Assembly (NCBI GenBank): GCA_003563375.1
Contig: PWSB01000099.1
Span: forward strand, 1 to 11,605
DNA: 11,605 bases
Direction: 5' to 3'
From: Actinomycetota bacterium
GTDB lineage: Bacteria > Actinomycetota > Humimicrobiia > Humimicrobiales > Humimicrobiaceae
Part shown: positions 1-6,168 of the stretch, piece after piece
Layout of the letters: each line of letters starts with the position of its first letter
How positions within the stretch are numbered: position 1 is the stretch's first letter
The notes under the pieces: model-generated
Databases searched by the model: none
Told to the model about the DNA's origin: nothing
Seen by the model: the letters and a program-made list of their open reading frames with translations, nothing else
Position numbers and translations under genes: made by a program

Positions 1-123
1 GGCAAGCACCACTCCTATGCCATTATCAATACAAGCCAAAAGTGCTTTTTTATTATATGGAGGCAGATTTGATCTATCATCGAGCAGGGTCCCATCTACA
101 TCTGTTGCTATCAGCCTAAACAT
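1..123 (-). CDS. Cof-type HAD hydrolase, N-terminal 41 residues (runs off the window)
   Basis: Only the first 41 codons are present; the gene continues beyond position 1. The visible protein starts MFRLIATDVDGTLLDD and holds HAD motif I, DVDGT at residues 8-12, with the nucleophile Asp8 and acid/base Asp10, followed by the usual helix leading towards the motif II strand (VVLA at 38-41). It is a close paralogue of the next gene upstream (140-934): 22 of 41 aligned residues are identical, including the whole DVDGTLLD stretch, so this is a tandem duplication. The gap between the two genes is 16 nt, with only a weak GGGAT-like ribosome site, so they are probably cotranscribed and perhaps translationally coupled. 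HAD IIB/Cof proteins typically dephosphorylate sugar phosphates, nucleotides or cofactors; the substrate cannot be told from this fragment. Confidence 0.88.
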   Translation of the reverse strand, partial: MFRLIATDVDGTLLDDRSNLPPYNKKALLACIDNGIGVVLA

Positions 124-139
124 TTTTTATCCCAATAAT

Positions 140-934
140 TCAATATTCCTTTAATATGTGCCTAAATACTGCTTTTCCTAAGCCCGCTCTATAGTTTTCT
201 TCGGTTACTATATCCGCTTTTTGCAAGACCTCTGGATATGAGTTTTTAACTGCAATATTTAGGCCGGCTACCTCGAACATGCTGAGGTCATTGTAGCTGT
301 CTCCAAAAACAACTACTTCTTCTCTGCCATAGCCCAACATATGCATGATCTCTTTTAGGGCATTGCCCTTGCATAAACCTTTGCTGAGGAAATCAAAAAA
401 ATATTCGCCAGACCTTACAATGAAAAGCTTTTCCCCAAACTTATCTCTCAGATATTTATCAACTGGATCAGTCTCTCTGGCAGGAACATGGACACTGACT
501 GTGTTTTGGATAATACGGGGATCGTCCAAACTATCCACTTTGATAAGCTCCACCCCGGAATCAGTTATATATCTCATATTGGGGTGATAGGTCTCATATA
601 AGACCCTCCCATCCAGCAAAGCTGAGGTGCAACTTACCCCGTATTCCCTTATGGTCTTTAGCAGTTCAATGTAATCTTTTTCCCTTATCGCTCTAGATTT
701 GAGGATGTCATTTTTATTGGTGGCAATCACACCCCCGTTCAAAGTGATCTGTGGGAGCTTTAAACCAAACATTTCGATCAGATGGGAAATGGAGAGTATG
801 GTTTTACCTGTAGCCAGGATAACCTTTATTCCCTTCCCCATACAGGCAAAAATAGCTTGCCTATTTAATTCCGGCACCTTGGACTGGTTATCAAGCAATG
901 TACCATCTACATCGGTGACTAATAATTTATACAT
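140..934 (-). CDS. Cof-type HAD-IIB family phosphatase
   Basis: A complete 264-residue protein, the usual length for Cof/YidA-like HAD-IIB hydrolases (about 260-280). All four HAD motifs are visible: motif I DVDGT at 8-12 (Asp8 nucleophile, Asp10 acid/base), motif II Thr42 in ATGKT, motif III Lys189 in CKGNAL, and motif IV GDSYND at 211-216 (Asp212 and Asp216 bind magnesium). The region between motifs II and III (about 80-185) is the type C2 cap domain that sets substrate choice. It should be a cytosolic magnesium-dependent phosphatase of a small phosphorylated metabolite. Start is ATG at 934; the upstream TAGGT is a weak ribosome site. A separate candidate promoter lies at 975-1003, so this gene and its partial paralogue may form their own transcription unit behind the sugar operon. 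The family is certain and the substrate unknown; a sugar-phosphate detoxifying role fits the neighbourhood but is inference. Confidence 0.93.
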   Translation of the reverse strand: MYKLLVTDVDGTLLDNQSKVPELNRQAIFACMGKGIKVILATGKTILSISHLIEMFGLKLPQITLNGGVIATNKNDILKSRAIREKDYIELLKTIREYGVSCTSALLDGRVLYETYHPNMRYITDSGVELIKVDSLDDPRIIQNTVSVHVPARETDPVDKYLRDKFGEKLFIVRSGEYFFDFLSKGLCKGNALKEIMHMLGYGREEVVVFGDSYNDLSMFEVAGLNIAVKNSYPEVLQKADIVTEENYRAGLGKAVFRHILKEY

Positions 935-974
935 CAGAAATTACCTATTATTTTGTCAGAACAAACAGAAATGT

Positions 975-1003
975 ATATTACCAATAAAGAAAACAATAGG
1001 CAA
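975..1003 (-). promoter_or_regulatory. Candidate sigma70-type promoter for the HAD phosphatase pair
   Basis: Reading the minus strand, TTGCCT (1003-998) is followed after 17 nt by TAATAT (980-975), which is preceded by TGG as in an extended -10 element. Each hexamer matches consensus at 4 of 6 positions. The predicted start of transcription is about 35 nt before the ATG at 934. The -35 sits inside a perfect tandem heptamer, CCTATTG twice (1007-994). The 159-nt gap between the DUF4867 gene and the HAD gene is much larger than gaps inside the operon, which supports a separate promoter. AT-rich DNA gives such matches by chance, so confidence is limited. Confidence 0.35.
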
Positions 1004-1066
1004 TAGGAATGGATATCAGGTAGCAAAACCTTTGTGGTACACCCATGGTTTGAGTTAGTGGGTAAA

Positions 1067-1087
1067 AAAAGATTATTTACCTATCCT
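1067..1087 (-). other. Small inverted repeat just after the DUF4867 gene, weak terminator candidate
   Basis: Seven nucleotides beyond the DUF4867 stop the transcript reads GGTAAA, a 9-nt loop, then TTTACC: a 6-bp stem of low GC. The T-run lies inside the loop and no T-run follows the stem, so it is not a proper intrinsic terminator. It could protect the 3' end or be chance. The rest of the 935-1093 gap holds the candidate promoter described separately and nothing else I can recognise. Confidence 0.2.
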
Positions 1088-1093
1088 GTCCCC

Positions 1094-1780
1094 TTAAAAA
1101 GTATTGAAGCAAAAATTCTCCCCTTCAATACCCAGATGCTGTCCTGCTTCCCGTGCCGCCTTATAATCCGGATGTGCGATAAACCAGGTGTTCTTTGCTA
1201 TGATAAGCTTATCTGCTTCGCCCCTGCCAGCCTTAAAATCTATAGGGGAATTTGTATCAGCAATCAATGCAACTATAACATTTATGCCTTGTTCTGGATA
1301 TACATTGACGGGGACAAAATGCATGCATCCACCTTTCAGCTCTATGGTAAGGCCTCTGGGGGCATAAAAGGCTTCAATGAGTGAACTATCGTATGTACCC
1401 CCTGGCCAATCTATATGATGGTCAAGCCCTAAAAGCATAACCATGTCAGTGCCATTGACATATAATTCGCTTCCCTGGTGATATTCAAGGGCATTGAGCT
1501 TGTTGTTCCTACCGCAGCAATGACCTACCCGAACCTCCATCCCAGCATAGATACTGGCCAGCATAGGATCCAGCTCAGAAGACATTTCTTTTCGCATCTC
1601 AGGTAAATCAGCTACGTATTTTATATCGTCCTGCATCTCTATCTGGTCAAGATATCCGATCAGTTTATCATTTTTGAATTTTTTATGTATGGTACCGAAT
1701 TTTTTAAAATTTTGGTCAAAAACAGATGCGATATTCCTGCCTGGATTGATCTTATTTAATTTTTTAAGGACTTCTGCCAT
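1094..1780 (-). CDS. DUF4867 family protein, cupin-like, possible sugar isomerase
   Basis: A 228-residue protein that I recognise as DUF4867, a family of unknown function seen in bacterial sugar-catabolic clusters. Its signature is around residues 87-106, with LNALEYHQGSE at 95-105, and further conserved parts are the YDSS at 130-133, the H154 strand (MHFVPVNVYPEQG, 153-165) and the C-terminal NTWFIAHPDY at 197-206. The spacing of H101, E105 and H154 resembles the metal ligands of a cupin barrel; that is inference. The start is set at ATG 1780 because AAAGGGG sits five nt upstream and the family begins with an MxxxLKxLNKI-like segment; the frame stays open for 36 more codons to ATG 1888 but without a ribosome site. 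It is the last gene of the sugar operon, 128 nt after UroD-like protein 2. No aldose-ketose isomerase is otherwise present in the window, so this is a candidate for that role. Confidence 0.82.
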   Translation of the reverse strand: MAEVLKKLNKINPGRNIASVFDQNFKKFGTIHKKFKNDKLIGYLDQIEMQDDIKYVADLPEMRKEMSSELDPMLASIYAGMEVRVGHCCGRNNKLNALEYHQGSELYVNGTDMVMLLGLDHHIDWPGGTYDSSLIEAFYAPRGLTIELKGGCMHFVPVNVYPEQGINVIVALIADTNSPIDFKAGRGEADKLIIAKNTWFIAHPDYKAAREAGQHLGIEGENFCFNTF

Positions 1781-1908
1781 TTTTTCCCCTTTTCTAACTA
1801 ATAATATCGTTTTAATATTTTTAGAACCCTTCCAATTTAAGCTAGCCATTTCTTCGAAAGCAAGCTCTTTATCCATCACAGGCCACATGAGGCCACAATC
1901 CGCTTATA
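1781..1908 (-). other. 128-nt intergenic leader between UroD-like protein 2 and DUF4867, with TGTGGCCT direct repeat
   Basis: This is the largest gap inside the main operon. On the minus strand it begins with TGTGGCCT twice, two nt apart (about 1897-1880), then a stretch that happens to be open in the DUF4867 frame. Weak -35/-10-like pairs can be found in the AT-rich half, none convincing. It may be a regulatory leader, an internal promoter or a real N-terminal extension of DUF4867; I favour untranslated because the good ribosome site is at the internal ATG (1780). Confidence 0.3.
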
Positions 1909-3030
1909 TCAATTATTTATTTCTTCATAAATAGAGACCAGGTTGATAACAGGTGTATCGGGAAGGGTCAGATGTGTAGGGGCCAAGATGATCCCGCCTT
2001 TTTTACCCCATAGCTCCTTTATCTTTTTTACCTCTTCTTTGACCTGTTTGGCTGTGCCCTGTACAAGCAATTTCTGGATGTCCAGCCCTCCGTGGAAACA
2101 AACCGAGCTTCCATATAAATTATAAAGTTTGTCTATTTTCATGTCTCTTGCAGAGGTCTGCACTACATCAAAGACGTCGATCCCAGCATCTATCATATCC
2201 GGGAGGAACTGGTGGACGCTTCCGCAGACATGCCATCCAAAAAAAAGGCCATTTTTTTTACAGTTGCCTATCATTTTCCTGTATACAGGCAGAAAATATT
2301 TCTTAAATATTTGCGGGTCAAACATTATCCCGTCCTGGCTTGCTATATCATCCCAGGCCCCGTAATAGATAGCCTTATCCTTTGCTGCCAAGACCTCCCT
2401 CCTGTTAAATTCTACGCAAAAATCCCCTACTTCCTTTATCAGGGATTCAGCCAGTTTTTTATTAAATGCCAGGTCCATAAGAAATTTTTCCATGCCTCTA
2501 AGATAACAACATATCATGAACACGCTGTTTAAGCTCCCCATACAAATAAGGTTATCCTCATCTATATCGATATTTCCATACCTGTTTTTCATTTTATTAA
2601 AATCAAAAGACTTAAGCCTGGATAATAAGAAACCATTTTTAAGCTCATTGGCTGAATCAATATGACCTAGGGGGGGCTCTATCCCTATATGGGGGTAGCT
2701 GATGTCAAAATTTTTCATCTTGGCTTTTTTTGCTTTGATCCCTATGGTGTAGAAGTAATTTGAGTCATCCACATAAGGGGGCTGCGGCTTCTTTCCCATA
2801 AACTCAGGCAAAAGTATGGCAAACTTATCTAACTTGGTCCCTGTAGACCAAAAGTCTGCGCCTAATCTTTTTAGAAGTTCCTTGTAATTTGAACCGAAGT
2901 CATCCGGATCCTTTAGGTTAAAATATTCCATTGTCTTTCGTGCGGTAAGATCACTTGCCCTGAAGGTTGCGGGGATCCTGTCTACACTTTTTAGCTTAAT
3001 GGCTGAAATCAATCTCTCTTTTTTTTGCAT
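1909..3030 (-). CDS. Uroporphyrinogen decarboxylase superfamily protein (COG0407-like), number 2
   Basis: A 373-residue protein with the UroD/methyltransferase TIM-barrel pattern: the N-terminal RLxxAIxxKxVDRIP segment (residues 6-20), the HVCG motif at 267-270 on a barrel strand, the following GIDVFDVVQ strand (283-291), the HGGLDIQKLL segment (313-322) and a C-terminal GGIILAPTH...PDTP motif (346-360). True heme-pathway UroD carries an arginine-rich RQAGR motif near the N terminus; here the position reads RIPATFRASDL, so it is not HemE. It resembles cobalamin-dependent methyltransferase partners (MtaA/CmuA type), but the third zinc Cys of MtaA (PGCG) is replaced by PTH (H353), so the metal site is altered. 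No corrinoid protein is nearby. Start ATG 3030 follows AAGGA at a good distance; the gap from E1 beta is 31 nt. Family firm, reaction unknown. Confidence 0.85.
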   Translation of the reverse strand: MQKKERLISAIKLKSVDRIPATFRASDLTARKTMEYFNLKDPDDFGSNYKELLKRLGADFWSTGTKLDKFAILLPEFMGKKPQPPYVDDSNYFYTIGIKAKKAKMKNFDISYPHIGIEPPLGHIDSANELKNGFLLSRLKSFDFNKMKNRYGNIDIDEDNLICMGSLNSVFMICCYLRGMEKFLMDLAFNKKLAESLIKEVGDFCVEFNRREVLAAKDKAIYYGAWDDIASQDGIMFDPQIFKKYFLPVYRKMIGNCKKNGLFFGWHVCGSVHQFLPDMIDAGIDVFDVVQTSARDMKIDKLYNLYGSSVCFHGGLDIQKLLVQGTAKQVKEEVKKIKELWGKKGGIILAPTHLTLPDTPVINLVSIYEEINN

Positions 3031-3061
3031 GTCTTTCCTTGTATTTAACCTATATTCCGAT

Positions 3062-4069
3062 TCAATCCTTTATGAGCAGCCCCTTCTTTAAACCCAGAAA
3101 ATCTCTGATCTCCTCCACAACCCTTTCAGGAGTAGGTATGACTTCTTTTTCCAAAGAGGGGGTCATTGGGATAGGAGTATTTTTTGAAGCAATCCTTTTA
3201 ACAGGATAATCAAGGAAATCAAAGAACTTCTCAGAGGCTATAGCAGCAACCTCTGCACCGATACCTCCTCTAAGGGGGCCTTCTTCTAAAATAACGAGTT
3301 TAGATGTCTTTTCAACAGAATTACCTATAAGTTCTGTATCCAAGGGCACAACAGTCCTGGGATCAATTACCTCTATATTCACACCATTCTCTTTTTTTAG
3401 CTGTTCTGAGACTTTTTTTGCGACTTCCACCATATAGGAGACAGCCACGATGGTAAGGTCATCACCCTCCTGGACGATTCTTCCTTTTCCCATAGGGATG
3501 GCATATTCCTGTTCTGGGACCCCTGACTTTAATTTATAAAGTTTCTTATGTTCAAAAAACAATACCGGCTTGCCCAGGCTTATCGAGGTCTTGAGCAGGC
3601 CTTTAGCTTCATAAGCATTGGAAGGCAGCACTATATTCAAGCCCGGAATGCTTTGAAATATTCCTTCCAGGCATTGAGAATGGTGGGGTCCGGTCCCGCC
3701 ACCGCTGCCTCCAGGCAATCTTATGACCAGGTTCAGGTTAAACTGGTCACCGGACATAAAATTGATTTTAGAGACCTGGTTTAATATTCCATCAAAGCAG
3801 ACCCCTATAAAATCAGCAAACATGATTTCTACTATGGGCTTCATTCCCATAAGAGAAGCGCCTATACCCGAACCAAGTATGGTATTTTCAGAAATAGGGG
3901 TATCGATTATCCTTTCAGGCCCAAATTCTTCGAAAAGCCCGGTAGAAACTCCGAAACATCCCCTATAGCCTTTGCCTACATCTTCACCGATAAGGATGAC
4001 ATCCTCATCTTTTCTCATCTCTTCGGCCATTGCCTCTCGCAATGCTTCGCCGTATGTAATCTCTCTCAT
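3062..4069 (-). CDS. 2-oxoacid dehydrogenase E1 component, beta subunit (TPP-dependent)
   Basis: A 335-residue transketolase-fold beta subunit of pyruvate/acetoin/branched-chain type E1. Hallmarks in order: GEDVG at 28-32, DTPISE at 56-61 with Glu61 the residue that activates the thiamine ring, GPHHSQ at 127-132, the FFEHKKLY segment near 173-180, DPRTVVPLD, and a C-terminal NTPIPMTPSLEKEVIPTPERV segment that in the family contacts E2. The start is ATG 4069, with a perfect AAAGGAGGAG site six nt or less upstream; the frame extends 20 codons into the alpha gene but that part has no E1 similarity. The alpha subunit gene ends 10 nt upstream, so the two are coupled and form the usual alpha2-beta2 tetramer. 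No lipoyl E2 or E3 lies in the window. The substrate (pyruvate, acetoin, branched 2-oxoacid or something pathway-specific) cannot be decided. Confidence 0.94.
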   Translation of the reverse strand: MREITYGEALREAMAEEMRKDEDVILIGEDVGKGYRGCFGVSTGLFEEFGPERIIDTPISENTILGSGIGASLMGMKPIVEIMFADFIGVCFDGILNQVSKINFMSGDQFNLNLVIRLPGGSGGGTGPHHSQCLEGIFQSIPGLNIVLPSNAYEAKGLLKTSISLGKPVLFFEHKKLYKLKSGVPEQEYAIPMGKGRIVQEGDDLTIVAVSYMVEVAKKVSEQLKKENGVNIEVIDPRTVVPLDTELIGNSVEKTSKLVILEEGPLRGGIGAEVAAIASEKFFDFLDYPVKRIASKNTPIPMTPSLEKEVIPTPERVVEEIRDFLGLKKGLLIKD

Positions 4070-4079
4070 ATCTCCTCCT

Positions 4080-5024
4080 TTATGTTTCCATCGAAGGATC
4101 AAAAATAGGGAAATCCGCACCCAGGGCAAATTCTTCAGACCCCTTTATTATTTCTTCTATTTTATCCTTTATTTTTTCAATCTCTTCTTCTTTTATGCCT
4201 TGCTGGACAAGTTCAGCTTCGAGCCTTTTAATGGGATCCTTGGATTTCCATTCTTTGACTTCTTCCTTGGGCCGGTAGGGCCTATTATCAAAAGCAGAAT
4301 GCCCCAAGAACCTGTAGGTATAGCATTCGATCATTGCGGGCCTTCTTTCTTTTCTTACCTTTTTAACCAAGCCAGACATCTTTTTGTAGACATCCTTTAC
4401 ATCCGTGCCGTCAGCTGTTTTTACCTCCATATTATATAGCTTAGCCTTCTGGTGCACTTTGATGTTGCAGGTATCCTCATAATGCGTACCCATGCCGTAA
4501 AGATTATTAATGCATACAAATATAATAGGAAGGTCCCACATATCGGCAAAATTCAAGGCTTCAAAAAAAGTACCCTGGTTAGAAGTCCCATCACCAAAGT
4601 AACAAGCCAGTATGCTGTCCATTTTTTTTAGCTTAATAGCCAGGCCGACACCTACAGCTATTGGGAATTGGGCCCCTAATATTCCCTGGGCTCCCAGATT
4701 ATTATTGTCTTTATCAAAAAAATGCATGGAACCGACCCTCCCTTTGCAAAGGCCTTCCTTCCTTCCTACGATCTCTGCTAAAAGCCTGTTTGGGTCAGCC
4801 CCTTTCTGTAATCCCTGGCCGTGGCCCCTGTGCGTGGGCAGTATGTAATCTTTTTTCTCCAAAGGCATGGTGCTGCCCACCGAGGCAGCTTCTTCCCCTA
4901 TGCACAGGTGAACCGAGCCATGCACCACTCCTCTTGTAGCAAGCTGGTAGACTTTTTCTTCAAACCTTCTTATCAAAACCATTTTCTCTAACATATCTAA
5001 TAAAAGGGCTTTGCTAAACTCCAA
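4080..5024 (-). CDS. 2-oxoacid dehydrogenase E1 component, alpha subunit (TPP-dependent)
   Basis: A 314-residue E1 alpha subunit. Residues seen: the substrate/TPP loop THRGHGQ at 64-70, GSMHFFD at 98-104, the TPP-magnesium motif from GDG at 144-146 to NN at 173-174, and the active-site loop YRFLGHSAFD at 237-246 that in the family carries the His contacting TPP. The start codon is TTG at 5024, unambiguous because AAGGAGG lies five nt before it and there is no better ATG. It decarboxylates a 2-oxoacid and, with an E2, passes the acyl group to a lipoyl arm; no E2 or E3 is in this window, so they must be elsewhere or the E1 pair works alone with another acceptor. The gene stands 66 nt after the Pta-like gene, with a hairpin in the gap, and 10 nt before E1 beta. 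The AcoA-like short form (about 315-325) fits. Confidence 0.94.
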   Translation of the reverse strand: MEFSKALLLDMLEKMVLIRRFEEKVYQLATRGVVHGSVHLCIGEEAASVGSTMPLEKKDYILPTHRGHGQGLQKGADPNRLLAEIVGRKEGLCKGRVGSMHFFDKDNNNLGAQGILGAQFPIAVGVGLAIKLKKMDSILACYFGDGTSNQGTFFEALNFADMWDLPIIFVCINNLYGMGTHYEDTCNIKVHQKAKLYNMEVKTADGTDVKDVYKKMSGLVKKVRKERRPAMIECYTYRFLGHSAFDNRPYRPKEEVKEWKSKDPIKRLEAELVQQGIKEEEIEKIKDKIEEIIKGSEEFALGADFPIFDPSMET

Positions 5025-5050
5025 TTGATCCTCCTTATATTTAAGCTATT

Positions 5051-5074
5051 AAATTCACCCGATAGGATAAATTT
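5051..5074 (-). other. Intercistronic RNA hairpin between the Pta-like gene and E1 alpha
   Basis: In the minus-strand transcript a 10-nt arm (5074-5065) pairs with 5060-5051 over a TATC tetraloop. Eight pairs are Watson-Crick and two are G-U. On the plus strand the same two positions would be A-C mismatches, which argues that if selected it works in the minus-strand RNA. No T-run follows, so it is not a typical terminator; it ends about 12 nt before the E1 alpha Shine-Dalgarno. An mRNA-stability or processing role is a guess. Confidence 0.4.
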
Positions 5075-5090
5075 AAAATAATAAAAAATC

Positions 5091-6131
5091 TTAACCTTTT
5101 TTCTCTTTAAATTTTAACTGCTTTAAAGTCAAAAATGATAAAATTGCAATCTCTTCAGGCGGGCTGCCCCTGGAAAGGTCATTGAAGGGTATATTTGATC
5201 CTTGTATTATCGTCCCGTAATAATCGGCCCTGGCCAGCCTCTGGGTCACTTTTACACATATATTTGCAGAATTGAGATCGGGGAATATAAGTACATTGGC
5301 ATAGCCTGCGACCTCGCTATCCGCACATTTTGCTTTTGCTACTTCAGGCACCACTGCCGCATCAAATTGAAGCTCTCCGTCTATCTTGACCTCAGGATGA
5401 TTTTCTTTGACCTTTTCTACCACCTTTTTTATCTGCTCTACCTTTTCACCGCCTGCACTTCCTTTAGTAGAATATGAAAGAAGGGCTATCTTTGGCTCAT
5501 CCTCAAACAGGCTTTTGGCTGTGTCATGGCTTGCCAGGACAAGGTCATACATCTGTTCCTGGTCAGGATCAGGCATAACGGCCACATCAGCAAATAAAAA
5601 CTGCCCGTTCTGCCCATAAGGGCAATCGGGAACGATCTGCAGCACAGCCCCGCTCAAATATTTACGGCCGTTTTTTGCTTTAATTATTTGGATAACCGGT
5701 TTCATCATGGCACCGGTAGAACTTATGGAACCGCTTATGCCGCAATCTGCCTGTCCATATTCGAGCATCATAGCTGCAAAATAATTGGGACAGCCAACCA
5801 TTTTCTCAGCCTCCTGCTCGCTGACATGTTTGTTTTTAGACCTGAATATTTCAAGCAGCCTGCCCTTATATTCCTCAAAATAAGGGCTTTGGGCAGGTTC
5901 TATTATCTCTACCTGGGAACCTACGTTTAATCCAGCCTTTTTTAGATTCTGGGTTATAGTCTCCTTGTTTCCCAAGAGGATGGTGTTGCTATTGTTGTAT
6001 TTTTTAAAAAGTTTAAGGGAATATGCAAGTCTTATGTCCTCTCCGTCCACATATACTATGTTTTTCTGAAAACCATCAATAGACTCCATCATCTTCTTCT
6101 CAAATTCATTAGTTATAGCGCCGTCGTTCAT
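5091..6131 (-). CDS. Phosphate acyltransferase, phosphotransacetylase (Pta) family
   Basis: A 346-residue protein of the PTA/PTB fold, about 15 longer than typical Pta because of an N-terminal extension. Family marks: the GISGSISSTG strand (131-140), ALLSYSTKGSA at 216-226, DGELQFDAA at 251-259, NVLIFPDLNSANI at 279-291, TQRLA with Arg298, and PFNDLSRG at 315-322 with Ser320 and Arg321. Arg298, Ser320 and Arg321 match Arg287, Ser309 and Arg310 of the Methanosarcina thermophila enzyme by motif and spacing; the position of its Asp316 is Glu327 here, and the usual PVNDLSRG reads PFNDLSRG. It should interconvert an acyl-CoA and acyl phosphate, probably acetyl. Start ATG 6131 has a modest AAAAGG site; internal Mets at 14 and 15 are alternatives. 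Lying just before the E1 pair it could use that enzyme's acyl product. No acetate kinase is in the window. Confidence 0.88.
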   Translation of the reverse strand: MNDGAITNEFEKKMMESIDGFQKNIVYVDGEDIRLAYSLKLFKKYNNSNTILLGNKETITQNLKKAGLNVGSQVEIIEPAQSPYFEEYKGRLLEIFRSKNKHVSEQEAEKMVGCPNYFAAMMLEYGQADCGISGSISSTGAMMKPVIQIIKAKNGRKYLSGAVLQIVPDCPYGQNGQFLFADVAVMPDPDQEQMYDLVLASHDTAKSLFEDEPKIALLSYSTKGSAGGEKVEQIKKVVEKVKENHPEVKIDGELQFDAAVVPEVAKAKCADSEVAGYANVLIFPDLNSANICVKVTQRLARADYYGTIIQGSNIPFNDLSRGSPPEEIAILSFLTLKQLKFKEKKG

Positions 6132-6168
6132 CTTTTATACCTTTTTTACCCTTTTCTTCACACTTTAC

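Noticed and set aside
1781..1888. ATG 1888 as start of the DUF4867 gene
   Set aside because: No ribosome site precedes it or the Met at 1876, while ATG 1780 has AAAGGGG at five nt and matches the family's N terminus; kept only as an alternative.
4070..4129. N-terminal 20-residue extension of the E1 beta gene
   Set aside because: It overlaps the E1 alpha coding end, has no E1 similarity, and the perfect AAAGGAGGAG site directs translation to ATG 4069.
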